This document shows, in pieces, positions 27,198 to 36,445 of a stretch of 64,000 nt of DNA. A program made the position numbers and the translations under genes. This DNA comes from an uncultured Treponema sp. (GTDB lineage Bacteria; Spirochaetota; Spirochaetia; Treponematales; Treponemataceae), in the NCBI GenBank assembly GCA_946411505.1, contig CAMKEG010000001.1, positions 248,001 through 312,000 on the forward strand. The letters run 5' to 3'. The stretch's first letter is position 1. Each line of letters begins with the position of its first letter. The notes beneath the pieces were generated by a model. The model was not told the DNA's origin and did no database searches. It saw only the letters and a program-made list of their open reading frames with translations.

Positions 27198-27851
27198 ATG
27201 ACAAAAACGCTTTTTTTGCTACAGTTTTTTTTAATATTGCTGATTTTTGTTTTCCCGCCGCTTTTTGCCGGAGAGGCCTCGTATGGGGCGGTAAATTTGG
27301 GAAAAATCAACTATTTTTCGCTTTTTTCTTTGACGGCCGCCATTTTTTTGTCGTTGCAGGACAAGAAAAATGAAAAAACCGAGAATTTTGGCGGAAACGG
27401 GCTTGTGAAGGCCGCGATTTTTTCAAGCTGCTTTTTGACCACGTTCGGAACGCTTTTGATTTTAGGAATTCTCTTGAATTTTTTTTCGGAAGCGCTCGGC
27501 TCGGCGGCCGGCGCAAAATTTGCCAAGCCTGAAGGCCTTGTCCAAATTTTTGTTTGCGTCCTTTCGCTTTTTTCGAGCGCTTTTTTTGAGGAGCGCGTTT
27601 ACAGAAAGTATTTGCCGGATGCCGGCAGGAAAATTATTCGCTCCAAAAAGTTCGCGGCGATTTTTTCCGAAGTCGCGGCGCTTTTGTTGTTCGCCTTTGC
27701 CCACCGTTGGCAGGGCTGGCTTGCGGTTTTAAACGCGCTTTTGGGCGGAATCGCGCTGCGCCTTTGCGCCGTAAAAAGCAAGAGCCTTATCCCAGGAACG
27801 GCGGCGCACTTTTTGTACAACCTCTTCGCCCTTTTTGCCGCCCTTGCCTAA
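27198..27851 (+). CDS. CPBP-family intramembrane metalloprotease
   Basis: 217 residues with six or so hydrophobic segments. It carries the CAAX-protease/bacteriocin-processing signature: FFEERVYRKY (the E-E-x-x-x-R motif) and FAFAHRWQG (F-x-x-x-H), and a third conserved region near PGTAAHFLYNL (H-x-x-x-N). Such proteases cleave in the membrane; substrates are usually unknown. No clear ribosome binding site is seen. It ends convergently, overlapping the DUF4340 gene by four bases. Confidence 0.8.
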   Translation: MTKTLFLLQFFLILLIFVFPPLFAGEASYGAVNLGKINYFSLFSLTAAIFLSLQDKKNEKTENFGGNGLVKAAIFSSCFLTTFGTLLILGILLNFFSEALGSAAGAKFAKPEGLVQIFVCVLSLFSSAFFEERVYRKYLPDAGRKIIRSKKFAAIFSEVAALLLFAFAHRWQGWLAVLNALLGGIALRLCAVKSKSLIPGTAAHFLYNLFALFAALA

Positions 27852-28702
27852 AGCTCTTCCTTAAGGAGCCTTTGAGCGGTCCAAGCGCTGGCATTGAAGA
27901 CGGCGTTGATTTTTTTTATGGCGTCCTTTTCGGTCTGAGGCCTTTGGGCGCTCGGCTGAACGTCCAAAGAAAAATAATAGTCGCCGTCCGTTTTGGGCAA
28001 AAAAAGGGCCTTGTAGACATTTCCGTCATTGGCGTCGTAAACTTTTTCAAGCGCGCCCGACCAATCAAGGTCTTCGGCCAAAAGGGGCATTCCAGACAAA
28101 AGGGCGGATTTTCCGCGACGCCACTTCAAGTCCTTTCCGACAAGGCCCATAGGAAAAATTTCCGGCGCCGCCCAAAAATTTTCGCTTGTCGTCAGGTAAG
28201 GCGCGAGGCTTTCGGTGTCGACCGCAAAAATTTTATCCTTTCCATCAAGGCAAAAGAAAACCCGCTTTCTTGAGTCCACGCTTCCAAAATTGACGGAAAG
28301 AATTTTCTTTTCCTTTTGGCGGAGGACCAGCGAAAAAGATTCGGAGGCGTCCAAACCGTATCCAGCCTTGGCCCCTTGCCTTTGCGAAACGTCATAAAAA
28401 TTTGACAAGCTTCTTAAGTTTGAAAGAAATTTTTCCACAAGAAGGCTGTCGCAGACAAAGCAAAGGCTTTTTCCGTTTTCAAGCCCGACGCTTCCAAGCC
28501 AAAAAGAGCCCGCCTTTTCCAAACGCAGGGCGGCGTTTTTTTCGCAAAGCTGGATTGAATCGACGTCGTATTTTGAATTCAAGAAAAGGCTTTTAAATGC
28601 CCTTTCCTCCTTTGGCGCCGACAAAAAATAAAGCGCGACAAGGGCGGCCAAAAATATTTGCGGGCGGAATTTTTTTGCCGCCAAAAAGATTCTTTTAGTC
28701 AT
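27848..28702 (-). CDS. DUF4340-domain protein linked to GldFG-type transporter
   Basis: 284 residues, one N-terminal membrane helix (about 16-28). The body has the DUF4340 pattern: a beta-rich repeat with RLEKAGSFWLGSV, later GAKAGYGLDASESFSLVLRQ and VFFCLDGKDKIFAVDTESL. DUF4340 proteins typically sit behind GldF/GldG-like ABC genes, as here, where it starts two bases after the fusion gene. It probably acts with that transporter in the periplasm. Confidence 0.8.
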   Translation of the reverse strand: MTKRIFLAAKKFRPQIFLAALVALYFLSAPKEERAFKSLFLNSKYDVDSIQLCEKNAALRLEKAGSFWLGSVGLENGKSLCFVCDSLLVEKFLSNLRSLSNFYDVSQRQGAKAGYGLDASESFSLVLRQKEKKILSVNFGSVDSRKRVFFCLDGKDKIFAVDTESLAPYLTTSENFWAAPEIFPMGLVGKDLKWRRGKSALLSGMPLLAEDLDWSGALEKVYDANDGNVYKALFLPKTDGDYYFSLDVQPSAQRPQTEKDAIKKINAVFNASAWTAQRLLKEEL

Positions 28703-28704
28703 TT

Positions 28705-31700
28705 TTATTCGCCGCCTTTTGAAAAATATTTATTTAAGCGCGCCCGCCTGCCGGAAAAAAATATCAAGGCAAAGAGCAAAATCACGATTGGGACAATAAT
28801 GAAGTTGACCAAAAGCGTGAAATTTTTGGCGGACTTCCACTCCTCCGCCCCGCTGATTTTCCACAAACTGTAGTCGACGGCGCCCTTGTTTTTTAGAGCG
28901 GCCAAATCTTCCTCGCCGGACAAAGACAAGAGGCTTGAAGTCAAATAATTTAAGTTCCTAAAGTCGCCCGTCTCTCCGCCGGACAAGGACAACAACAAGT
29001 CGTTGACGAACAAGTCTCCGCTTATGACAAAAAGATTTTTTTGAAGGCTTTTGGCCGCCAAGACGCTTTGGCTTTTTTGAACCAACGGGTCGGAAACGGC
29101 GCTTTTTGGAACGGTAAAGGGATTTGTGTCAAAGAGCAAGCCTGGATTTTTTTTGTCAGGCAAAAAGCGCCAGGAGGCCGGGCTAGAAAAAAGCGTTTCT
29201 TGGGCTTTCGCTTTGTCAACGGACAAGGGGCTGGCCCAAAAGACCGTCGCGCCGTAAGGAAGGCCCGCTTGAGGAAGGAGGCTTATCCACAAGGGATAGT
29301 TGACGGACTTGTTTTGCCCCTGCTTTCCGTCAGGCTCGGAAGAATAAAAGTTCGCGCGGACGCAAGAAAGGTCGGCCGCCAAAGAATCCAAAAAAGAAAT
29401 TCCATGGCGCTCAAAAATCGGAAGGACAAAATCCCGCTTGTTTTTTGAGACGCCCCAATTTCCGTTTATGTCCACCGCATAGGGGCTTGCCATAGCAAGG
29501 ACGCGGCCGCCTTCCTCCAAGAAATTTTCCAAGGCCTCCGCGCCGCCTTGGTCCAGGCCGCTTGTTCCGACAAGAATTAACGGAAGACTTTTGTCAAGCT
29601 TTGCAAAGGCGAAGCTTTCCTTGTCCAAGGAGATTGTTTCAAAGCCTTCCAGATTGAGCCAGTCAAGGGCGCCCTTGAAGTCTTTGCTTAAATCCATTCC
29701 GTTGGCGCAAAGGATGTAGGCGCGGCGGCTTTTTTGGCGCAGCAAATAATCAAGGCGCAAGTTCAAGTCGTATTCCAAAGAAAAAGTTGAAAAGGCGGCC
29801 GGAATGTAAAGGCTCTTGTCCATATAGTCAATCACGACGGCCGAATAAGCGTTCATGTATTCAAGGGCGTTGTCCTTTTGTTTTTGCAATTGGAAGGGCT
29901 GGACGGAAAGGCCTTGCAGGATTTGCTTTGCCTTGGGCTTGTCCGCGTCAAGGGCTGAAAAATCAACGTTCTTGCAAGAATAAGAAAGGGATCTTAGAAA
30001 GTCTTCCACGTCGCGCGTTTGCGGATAAAGCTTTAAAAGCTCTGAGGAACGGTAATACGAAATTTTAATTTTTTCGTCCGCGCCCGCAAGCAATTTTTTT
30101 GTGCGTTCCGAAGGCGTGTAATTTTTATCCGCGCTAAAATCAAGTCGCCTGTACAAGCGGCTTGCGTCAAGGGAAAGAAAGACGACAATCAAAATTATCG
30201 TGATTGTGTTCAGCGCGCGACCCTTGCAAAAAAACTTTCTTCCCTTTCCGCGTTCCTTAACGTAAACGGAAAGAAGGGAAAAGACAAGGCTCCACAAAGC
30301 GAAAGAAAAAAAATCCCTTGTGTCAAAAATGCCCTTTGACGCGGAATCAAAGCGCCACGCAAAGCTTATCGAGCGGACCGCCGCCGCGAAAAAATCTGAA
30401 AGCGGAAGATAAGTCAAAAGGACATGGGAATAATTTATCGCGGCCAAGGCAATGACAGAAAAAGCAAAGTAAGCGGCCCGGCTTTTAAAAAGGCAAGAAA
30501 GAAAAACGCAAAATGAAATTGACGCGGCGGCAAAAAACACAAGGCCCAAGTACGCCGTGAGCGCGGCGCCAAAATCCACGTTGCCAAAAATCGAGACGCA
30601 CAGGGGAACAAAAATTGTAGGCGCAAGGCAAAGGGCAAAAAAAGCCAAGGCCGCGACAACTCTTGCCGCCGTTTTTGAAAGCTCCCCAAAGGGTATCGAC
30701 CGGTCAAAGCCGCGCGACTTTATGTTCATGCAAAGGGCCGGAAAAAGGACGGACAAAGCGTATGGCATCGCCAGAAAAAACGGCGACAAGGACGAGCTTC
30801 CCGCGCCTTGGACAAAAAATCTTGTTCCAAAAAAATACAGCGACGAAGAAAAAAGCGAGAACAAAACGGCCGCGGCCCAATAAAAGGGATTTATCGCGTA
30901 TGAAAAAAGCTCTTTTTTTGCCAAGCCCCAAAAGGCATTGACCGGGCGGGAAATGGCCGCCGCGCTTACAGCCGTGGAAACGGTCGCGGGGCGGGAAACG
31001 GTCGAGGCGGCCGAATCGTTTGACATGCCGCGCTCGGACGCGAGACTTAAATCGCTGGAGCCGCGCGGGTCGTTTGAGGCGCCGGAATCGTTTGCGCGGC
31101 CAAAATTGCTGGAGCCGCGCGGGTCGGAGACAAAGAACAAGTAGGCGTCCTCCAAATTCTTGGAGCCGCTTTTCTTCATAAGCTCGGACGGGCTTCCGCT
31201 GGCCGCGACGCGGCCGTCTTTTATGATGTAAATTGTGTCGGAAAGAGACGCGGCCTCTTGGATTATGTGGGTGGAAAAAATCACCGCGCGGCTCTTCTTT
31301 AGGTCTTGGACAAGGTTTCGCGTTTCGCGAATCTGTTCCGGGTCAAGGCCGGTCGCAGGCTCGTCAAGGATTAAAATTTCCGGGTCGGCGACGAGCGCCT
31401 GCGCGAAGTTCACGCGCTGCTTGTAGCCGTGGCTTAGCGTGGATATTTTTTGATTTAAGACAGAGTCCAGCTTGCAAAGGCGCGCGGATTTTTGGGCGGC
31501 CGCAGTTTTTGTCTTGCAATCAGTTTTTATTCCGGCCTCAGTTTTGGCCTTGCAATCATTCTCCGCAAGTCGCAGGGCGGCGGCCATTTCCAAAAACTCG
31601 ATGACGGTCCAGTCGTCATAGAGCGCTGGAACTTCGCTCACAAAGCCTGTCATGGCCTTGACTTCTTCAGGATTTTCCGTCGCGTCAAAAATGGCGCCGT

Positions 31701-31896
31701 CGCTCCGTTCCGCAAGAATCTTGCCGCTTGTCGCGTAATGCTGGGCGCAAAAGGCCTTTAAGAGCGTGCTTTTTCCGGCGCCGTTTGGGCCAAGAAGGAC
31801 AGTTATCTTTCCGCGCTCGGCGGTCAGCGTGACATCGGCGCAGGCCGCCTTAGATTTTTTTGAATACGTCTTTGAAAAAGAAAGAGCGCGAACCAT
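28705..31896 (-). CDS. GldA-GldF-GldG fusion: ABC ATPase, permease and GldG domain in one chain
   Basis: 1063 residues in three parts. About 1-255: ABC ATPase with Walker A LLGPNGAGKST, signature LSHGYKQR and Walker B ILILDEPATGLDP. About 330-560: ABC-2-type permease, six hydrophobic segments beginning FWGLAKKELFSYAINPFYW (GldF-like). About 580-1063: GldG-like periplasmic part with LDASRLYRRLDFSADKNYT, LILVGTSGLDQGGAEALENF and a last membrane helix. In known gliding or related systems these are separate genes. Two repeat-derived inserts interrupt it: one between Walker A and signature (31490-31565), one in the ATPase-permease linker (30940-31140). It is coupled with the RNase Z gene upstream and the DUF4340 gene downstream. 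Confidence 0.8.
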   Translation of the reverse strand: MVRALSFSKTYSKKSKAACADVTLTAERGKITVLLGPNGAGKSTLLKAFCAQHYATSGKILAERSDGAIFDATENPEEVKAMTGFVSEVPALYDDWTVIEFLEMAAALRLAENDCKAKTEAGIKTDCKTKTAAAQKSARLCKLDSVLNQKISTLSHGYKQRVNFAQALVADPEILILDEPATGLDPEQIRETRNLVQDLKKSRAVIFSTHIIQEAASLSDTIYIIKDGRVAASGSPSELMKKSGSKNLEDAYLFFVSDPRGSSNFGRANDSGASNDPRGSSDLSLASERGMSNDSAASTVSRPATVSTAVSAAAISRPVNAFWGLAKKELFSYAINPFYWAAAVLFSLFSSSLYFFGTRFFVQGAGSSSLSPFFLAMPYALSVLFPALCMNIKSRGFDRSIPFGELSKTAARVVAALAFFALCLAPTIFVPLCVSIFGNVDFGAALTAYLGLVFFAAASISFCVFLSCLFKSRAAYFAFSVIALAAINYSHVLLTYLPLSDFFAAAVRSISFAWRFDSASKGIFDTRDFFSFALWSLVFSLLSVYVKERGKGRKFFCKGRALNTITIILIVVFLSLDASRLYRRLDFSADKNYTPSERTKKLLAGADEKIKISYYRSSELLKLYPQTRDVEDFLRSLSYSCKNVDFSALDADKPKAKQILQGLSVQPFQLQKQKDNALEYMNAYSAVVIDYMDKSLYIPAAFSTFSLEYDLNLRLDYLLRQKSRRAYILCANGMDLSKDFKGALDWLNLEGFETISLDKESFAFAKLDKSLPLILVGTSGLDQGGAEALENFLEEGGRVLAMASPYAVDINGNWGVSKNKRDFVLPIFERHGISFLDSLAADLSCVRANFYSSEPDGKQGQNKSVNYPLWISLLPQAGLPYGATVFWASPLSVDKAKAQETLFSSPASWRFLPDKKNPGLLFDTNPFTVPKSAVSDPLVQKSQSVLAAKSLQKNLFVISGDLFVNDLLLSLSGGETGDFRNLNYLTSSLLSLSGEEDLAALKNKGAVDYSLWKISGAEEWKSAKNFTLLVNFIIVPIVILLFALIFFSGRRARLNKYFSKGGE
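30940..31140 (-). repeat. repeat-derived in-frame insert in the Gld fusion, linker
   Basis: The linker between ATPase and permease contains an 18-base string (31055-31072) that recurs 54 bp later (31109-31126), followed by shorter S-R-P repeats. It encodes ANDSGASND and SNDSAAS, which resemble ANDSAGSNE in the FemAB insert at 33715. Length in frame, low complexity. Confidence 0.6.
31490..31565 (-). repeat. repeat-derived in-frame insert in the Gld fusion, ATPase domain
   Basis: On the coding strand two near-copies of ATTGCAAGGCCAAAACTG-type units stand in tandem and encode DCKAKTEAGIKTDCKTKTAA. The same DNA string recurs in murC (53221-53285) and partly in the genes at 39677 and 47621. It lies in the helical subdomain where ATPases tolerate insertions. 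Confidence 0.6.
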
Positions 31897-31907
31897 AAGC
31901 CGCTCCG

Positions 31908-32834
31908 CTAGTCTTCGTAGGGAATTTCAAAGCGCATTCGGTCGCGGCCTAAAATTGCGTCCGGGTAGACTTCCCTAGCCTCGCTTTCCAAAACGGAAAG
32001 CTCCTTGTCGGTGTAGCGCGGGCTGTAGTGAATCATGGCCATTTTCTTTGCTTGCGCGTCGCGGGCGATTGTGGCGGCCTGCTTTGCGGTCATGTGCTTT
32101 TTTTCTTTGGCTTGGTCAAGGAGCGCGTCCTCGAACATTCCCTCGCAAAGAAGAAGATCGCTGTCTTTGACTTCCTTGGCGATTGAGTCAAGGTAAAGGG
32201 TGTCGGTCACGTAGCTGAACTTTCTTCCCTTGCGCGAAGGGCCAAGAACTTGCTCTGGTCTTACAATAGTTCCGTCTGTGGCCGTAACTTCATGGCCGTT
32301 CTGCAATTTTGACCAAAGCGCGCCCCGCGGAACTTTTAAGTTGATCGCGGCCTGCGGATTGAATTCTCCGGGCCTGTCAAATTCCTCCAGCGTGTAGCCG
32401 ACGCAAACCTTTGTGTGGTCAAGCGGAAAAGCCCTGACTTGAAAATCCTTTTCCTTGTGGACCACGCAAGGCGCCGTGATTTCCTTCACTACGACAGGAT
32501 AGTTTATGTACATGTCCAAAACTTTTCGGCTGGTCTCGATGTACTCCGCGATTTTTGGCGGGCCGTAAATGTAAAGGGGCTCGCTCCGTTCAACCTGCGC
32601 GCTAAGCATCATGATTCCAGGAAGGCCGGTCACATGGTCGGCGTGCGTGTGGCTTACAAAAATCGCGTTGATTTTTTTCCACTTAAGGTTAAGGCGGCGC
32701 AGCGACACTTGGGTTCCCTCGCCTCCGTCAAACAAAAAGAGGTCTCCGTCGCGCCTCAAAAGCGCTGATGTAAGGTGCCTGTACGGAAGCGGCATCATTC
32801 CGCCGCAGCCCAAAATAAAGCATTCCATGTTCAT
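31908..32834 (-). CDS. rnz: ribonuclease Z
   Basis: 308 residues. The metallo-beta-lactamase motif is VSHTHADHVTGLPGIMM (H-x-H-x-D-H), preceded by FLFDGGEGTQ (usually F-D-C-G-E-G-T-Q) and followed by FPLDHTKVCVGYTLEEFDRPG and a late MAMIHYSPRY histidine. This is the tRNA 3'-end endonuclease layout, cytoplasmic. Neither tRNA gene in the window encodes CCA, so the 3' trailer must be cut. Two ATG codons (32834 and 32828) are possible. It lies three bases after the FemAB gene. Confidence 0.9.
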   Translation of the reverse strand: MNMECFILGCGGMMPLPYRHLTSALLRRDGDLFLFDGGEGTQVSLRRLNLKWKKINAIFVSHTHADHVTGLPGIMMLSAQVERSEPLYIYGPPKIAEYIETSRKVLDMYINYPVVVKEITAPCVVHKEKDFQVRAFPLDHTKVCVGYTLEEFDRPGEFNPQAAINLKVPRGALWSKLQNGHEVTATDGTIVRPEQVLGPSRKGRKFSYVTDTLYLDSIAKEVKDSDLLLCEGMFEDALLDQAKEKKHMTAKQAATIARDAQAKKMAMIHYSPRYTDKELSVLESEAREVYPDAILGRDRMRFEIPYED

Positions 32835-32837
32835 ATT

Positions 32838-34073
32838 TTACCGTCCGCGAATTTTCTTCAATATTTTTTTATGCCAAAAAGCCCTGGCGCCTTCCGCAAG
32901 AACGCAAAGCTTGTAGATTCCTTTTAGCGGAACGTCATAGCTTCCGGCGCGGTGAACGTTCCGCCCTCCAAAGCCGGTCTTGAATAGATAAAGGCCATGC
33001 ATCGGGTGGCTGGGGTCGTCGGTCGGCGGCATTCCGTACATGTCGTAATAGCGGCTTCCGTAAGCCTTGGCGTCTTTCATCGCCGTCCACTGCAAAAGGA
33101 AGTTTGGCATTAAATTCCTTTTTTTGTTGGAGGAGCAGCCGTAAAGGTAAACGCTTTCGGTCTTTGAAAAAAGCGTCATTATCGCGCCCAAGTTGTCGCC
33201 CTCGTGGCTTGCGACGTAAAGGTTGACTTGCGGAACATCGCTTCCTTTTTGCGACTCTTGGGCCGAAAGCTCAAGCAAGTCCTTGTAATAGCTTTTTGCG
33301 TGCATTGCGATTCCGTCGCGCGCGCTTGTTTCCTTGTACAACGCGTAAAAAATGTCTACAAAATCAGACAAGTTAAGACTGTTTCCAGATATTTTTTGGA
33401 TTTGAACGCCCTTCCTTTTGGCAAGGTTTACGTTGTATCTCCACTTGTTCTTCATTCCGGCTAAAATTTCTTCTTCTGTCCGAGTCAAGTCAACTTGCGT
33501 CGTGTCGGGCGGCTGGATGTCCACCGCGTTTTTTTTGCACAAAAAGCGGCCTTCTTTTGCGGCGGCTTTTACGCTTTGGTTAAAGGCGTCGCGCTCGGCG
33601 GGCTCAGGAAATTCAACTTGCGGGTCAAAGCGGACGCAAATCGTGTTGGCCGGCAAAAGAGCCTTTAGCGCGGCCGCCAATTGGTCAAGCGCGGCGCAAA
33701 AAGTTTCAGGGCTGGGCACGGCCGCGTCGTTCGCCTTGCCGCCCTCATTCGAGCCGGCGCTGTCGTTCGCTACGCCGCCCTCTTGGGCTTGCAAAAACTT
33801 AAAGGCTTTTTCGTTCGGAAAAAGCGGAACGTAGGCCAGGCTAAAAAAGCCGCGCGCGAAAGAGCGGACCAAAATCGAAAAGTCAAAGCCGCCCGCCTCT
33901 TGGGCTTTCAAAGCGTTTTCTTTAACCGCGCCTTCATCTCCAAAAAACGCGCGGGCCCGGATCAATTTCCAGCCGTGGCGCGACTTAAAGAGGCCCCAAA
34001 AGGGAGTTTGCAAAAATGAGCCTTCGTTTCCGCTTGGGGAAAATTCCAGCTTTTGAACAGTGACGCCGGACAA
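32838..34073 (-). CDS. FemAB/FemX-type peptidoglycan aminoacyltransferase
   Basis: 411 residues. LQTPFWGLFKSRHGWKL at the N-terminus, then TQVDLTRTEEEILAGMKNKWRYNVNLAKRKGV and a second acyltransferase half with GAIMTLFSKTESVYLYGCS, YYDMYGMPP and LYLFKTGFGG: all hallmarks of the FemAB family, which adds amino acids to lipid II side chains using aminoacyl-tRNA. TTG start directly after the metG stop, with GGAGA ten bases before. A repeat-derived insert (33715-33795) interrupts the first GNAT half. Cotranscribed with metG and rnz. Confidence 0.88.
   Translation of the reverse strand: MSGVTVQKLEFSPSGNEGSFLQTPFWGLFKSRHGWKLIRARAFFGDEGAVKENALKAQEAGGFDFSILVRSFARGFFSLAYVPLFPNEKAFKFLQAQEGGVANDSAGSNEGGKANDAAVPSPETFCAALDQLAAALKALLPANTICVRFDPQVEFPEPAERDAFNQSVKAAAKEGRFLCKKNAVDIQPPDTTQVDLTRTEEEILAGMKNKWRYNVNLAKRKGVQIQKISGNSLNLSDFVDIFYALYKETSARDGIAMHAKSYYKDLLELSAQESQKGSDVPQVNLYVASHEGDNLGAIMTLFSKTESVYLYGCSSNKKRNLMPNFLLQWTAMKDAKAYGSRYYDMYGMPPTDDPSHPMHGLYLFKTGFGGRNVHRAGSYDVPLKGIYKLCVLAEGARAFWHKKILKKIRGR
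33715..33795 (-). repeat. repeat-derived in-frame insert in FemAB gene
   Basis: The string TCGTTCGC...GCCGCCCTC occurs at 33727-33746 and 33763-33782, a 36-bp period. It encodes GGVANDSAGSNE and GGKANDAAV, which has no counterpart in the conserved family core. Confidence 0.6.
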
Positions 34074-36368
34074 TTAGTGAATGTCTCCGTTAACCGTAAA
34101 TTCTGTCGTGATTGCCTTTCCGCCAACGACAAGGTTCACGCCGCCGATTTGGACGCTCTTGTTTACGGTCTTGATTTCGACCGCGCAGAAAGTGTCGATG
34201 TCGATGACGTCGGGCTTTTTAAATGCCGGGTCGGCGCCTTCCAAAATGACGGGGTCGCCGGGCTTGGCCCAAGGCGCGGTCAAAACTTCCACGCAATCCT
34301 TTCCGTCCGCGTCCTTGTAGTCGGCGGCGAGGAGCATTCCGTGGCTTTCGATTCCGCGCATTTTTCGGGGGGCCAAGTTGGCCGCCAAAATTATGTTCTT
34401 TCCAATCAAGTCCTCGGGCTTAAGGTATTGGCGAAGGCCGGACTGGACTATGCGCTCTTTTCCGCTTCCGTCGTCCATGGTCTCGACGTACAATTTGTCG
34501 CCCTCGGGGTTGTTGTCAACCTTAAGGATTTTTGCGACGCGAAGCTCGATGTTCTTGTTAAAGTGAGCGGGCTGCTCGGCGGGCGGCAAGGGAGCCGGCT
34601 CCTCTTTGGCGGTCTTTTTGGCTTTTTCTTTCTTTTGTCTGCCTTCCTTCCGTTCCTTTTGGCTTCCTGAGAATTTTTCCCTAAAGGCTTCCATGGTCTT
34701 TTTGTCCATCGGAGTGAAGTAAACCTCTGTCGGGCCAAGAGAGTCCAAGCCTTCCATTTTTCCCAAGTCGGACCAGTCCAAGCCCTCAAGCGTGGGCTGT
34801 CCTATGCGGCTTTCCTTTATGGTCTTTCCAAAATAGCCCATGACTTTTTGCGTGTACTGGGGCATAAAGGCGTGGGCCATAATCATCAAGTCCTTGATTA
34901 CGTAGCAAAGGTTGTGAATGAGCTTTTCGGCCTTGGCGGGGTCGTCGTTTCTGGCCTTCCACGGCTCGGCGGCCTGGAAAGCCTTGTTGCAAATGTCCGC
35001 GATTTCGAACATTTGGCGGAAGGCGTCCTTAAGGTTGGCCCATTCCATGTTGTCGGTGATTTTTTCTTCCAACGCGCGGACCTTGGCCCACAATTCCTCG
35101 TCGACGGGCGCGGAAGGAATTTTTCCCTCGTAGTACTTGTTGACGAACAAGAGCGTTCGGTTGACGAGGTTTCCCAAGTTGCCGACAAGTTCCGAGTTGA
35201 GCTTTTCCTGGAAGTCCTTCCAAGTGAACTGGAAGTCTTGCTTTTCGGGCCTGTTGTAGAAAATGTAAAAGCGCCAAGCGTCGGCGGGGATTCCGGTCTC
35301 TATCGCGTCGCTTCCAAAGACACCGACTCCGCGGCTCTTTGAGAATTTTCCGTCCTCGTAATTCAAGTATTCAGTCGAGCTCATGTGGTAAAGCTTTGTC
35401 CAGTCGCGGCCGCTTCCCAAAAGCGTGCACGGGAAAATCACCGTGTGGAAGGGAATGTTGTCCTTTCCGATGAACTGGAACAATTCCACGTCCTTGTCCT
35501 TGGGCTGCCACCAAGACTGCCAGTCAAAGGAATCTTTTCCGGCGGCCTTAAGCTCGTTTGCAAGCTGCTGCGTGATTGAGATGTAGCCTATCGGAGCGTT
35601 GAACCAAACGTAGAAAACCTTGTTCTCGTAGCCTTCGCGCGGAACGGGAATGCCCCACTTTAAGTCGCGGGTGATGGCCCTTTCGTTTAGGCCGTCGCGA
35701 ATCCAAGCCTTTGTGATGTTTATCGCGTTGTCGCTCCACTTTCCTTCGACAGAAGCTTTTTCCATCCATTCGTTGAGCTTTTGGCTGATGGCCGGAAGGT
35801 TTATGTAAAGGTGCTTTGTCTCTTTTGGCTCGGGGGTCGCGCCGCAAGTGGAGCACTTTGGCTCCTTTAGTTCAATCGGGTCAAGAAGGCTTCCGCAGTC
35901 GTCGCACTGGTCTCCGCGCGCCTTGTCGCTTCCGCACTTGGGGCAAACGCCGTGAACGTAGCGGTCGGCCAAAAAGCGCTGGCACTTGGGGCAGTAAAGC
36001 TGGGTGTTTGTTTTTTCAACGATGTAGCCGTTCTTTTCCAAGTCCTTGTAAAGCTCTTGCGTGCGCTCGGTGCATTCAGGATTCGAGGTGCGGCCAAAAA
36101 TGTCAAAGTCGATGTGGAACCAGTCGTAGATTTTTGTGTGTTCCTTAAAGTAGTAGTCGCAAAGCTCGCGCGGAGTCTTTTTTTCCTCCAGCGCCTTTGT
36201 CTCGGTCGCGGTTCCGTATTCGTCGGTTCCGCAAACATAAAGGGTGTCGTAGCCCCGGCTTCGGCAAAAGCGCGCGTAAACGTCCGCGCTAAGCATTTGT
36301 ATCAAGTTTCCCAAGTGGGGAATGTTGTTTACATACGGCAAGGCCGAGGTCACGAGTCTTCTTTTCAT
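34074..36368 (-). CDS. metG: methionyl-tRNA synthetase with C-terminal tRNA-binding domain
   Basis: 764 residues. TSALPYVNNIPHLGNLIQ contains the HIGH-equivalent, four zinc-type CxxC pairs follow near residues 130-185 (CPKCQ, CPKCG, CDDCG, CSTCG), and KFSKSRGVGVFG is the KMSKS loop. The last 220 residues hold a lysine-rich linker and an EMAP-II/Trbp111-like domain (NIELRVAKILKVDNNPEGDK and NLAPRKMRGIESHGMLLAA) for tRNA binding and dimerisation. GAGGAAAG lies eight bases before the ATG, behind a good promoter. First gene of the metG-femX-rnz-gld-DUF4340 run. Confidence 0.96.
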   Translation of the reverse strand: MKRRLVTSALPYVNNIPHLGNLIQMLSADVYARFCRSRGYDTLYVCGTDEYGTATETKALEEKKTPRELCDYYFKEHTKIYDWFHIDFDIFGRTSNPECTERTQELYKDLEKNGYIVEKTNTQLYCPKCQRFLADRYVHGVCPKCGSDKARGDQCDDCGSLLDPIELKEPKCSTCGATPEPKETKHLYINLPAISQKLNEWMEKASVEGKWSDNAINITKAWIRDGLNERAITRDLKWGIPVPREGYENKVFYVWFNAPIGYISITQQLANELKAAGKDSFDWQSWWQPKDKDVELFQFIGKDNIPFHTVIFPCTLLGSGRDWTKLYHMSSTEYLNYEDGKFSKSRGVGVFGSDAIETGIPADAWRFYIFYNRPEKQDFQFTWKDFQEKLNSELVGNLGNLVNRTLLFVNKYYEGKIPSAPVDEELWAKVRALEEKITDNMEWANLKDAFRQMFEIADICNKAFQAAEPWKARNDDPAKAEKLIHNLCYVIKDLMIMAHAFMPQYTQKVMGYFGKTIKESRIGQPTLEGLDWSDLGKMEGLDSLGPTEVYFTPMDKKTMEAFREKFSGSQKERKEGRQKKEKAKKTAKEEPAPLPPAEQPAHFNKNIELRVAKILKVDNNPEGDKLYVETMDDGSGKERIVQSGLRQYLKPEDLIGKNIILAANLAPRKMRGIESHGMLLAADYKDADGKDCVEVLTAPWAKPGDPVILEGADPAFKKPDVIDIDTFCAVEIKTVNKSVQIGGVNLVVGGKAITTEFTVNGDIH

Positions 36369-36398
36369 CTGCTTTCCTCTATAAATTTAAGTTGAAAT

Positions 36399-36427
36399 AT
36401 TATAATGAATTTGGGGGGAATGTTCAA
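36399..36427 (-). promoter_or_regulatory. promoter of the metG operon
   Basis: Minus strand TTGAAC (36427-36422), 17 bp, TATAAT (36404-36399), then a leader of about 24 bases with GAGGAAAG before the metG ATG. It fits in the 77-bp gap after glgA. Confidence 0.75.
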
Positions 36428-36445
36428 GGACTGGCGAGGGCGCTT

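Noticed and set aside
32835..32863. rnz as an additional leaderless gene
   Set aside because: A TAAAAT lies six bases before the second ATG (32828), but no -35 with acceptable spacing was found and it directly follows the FemAB gene.
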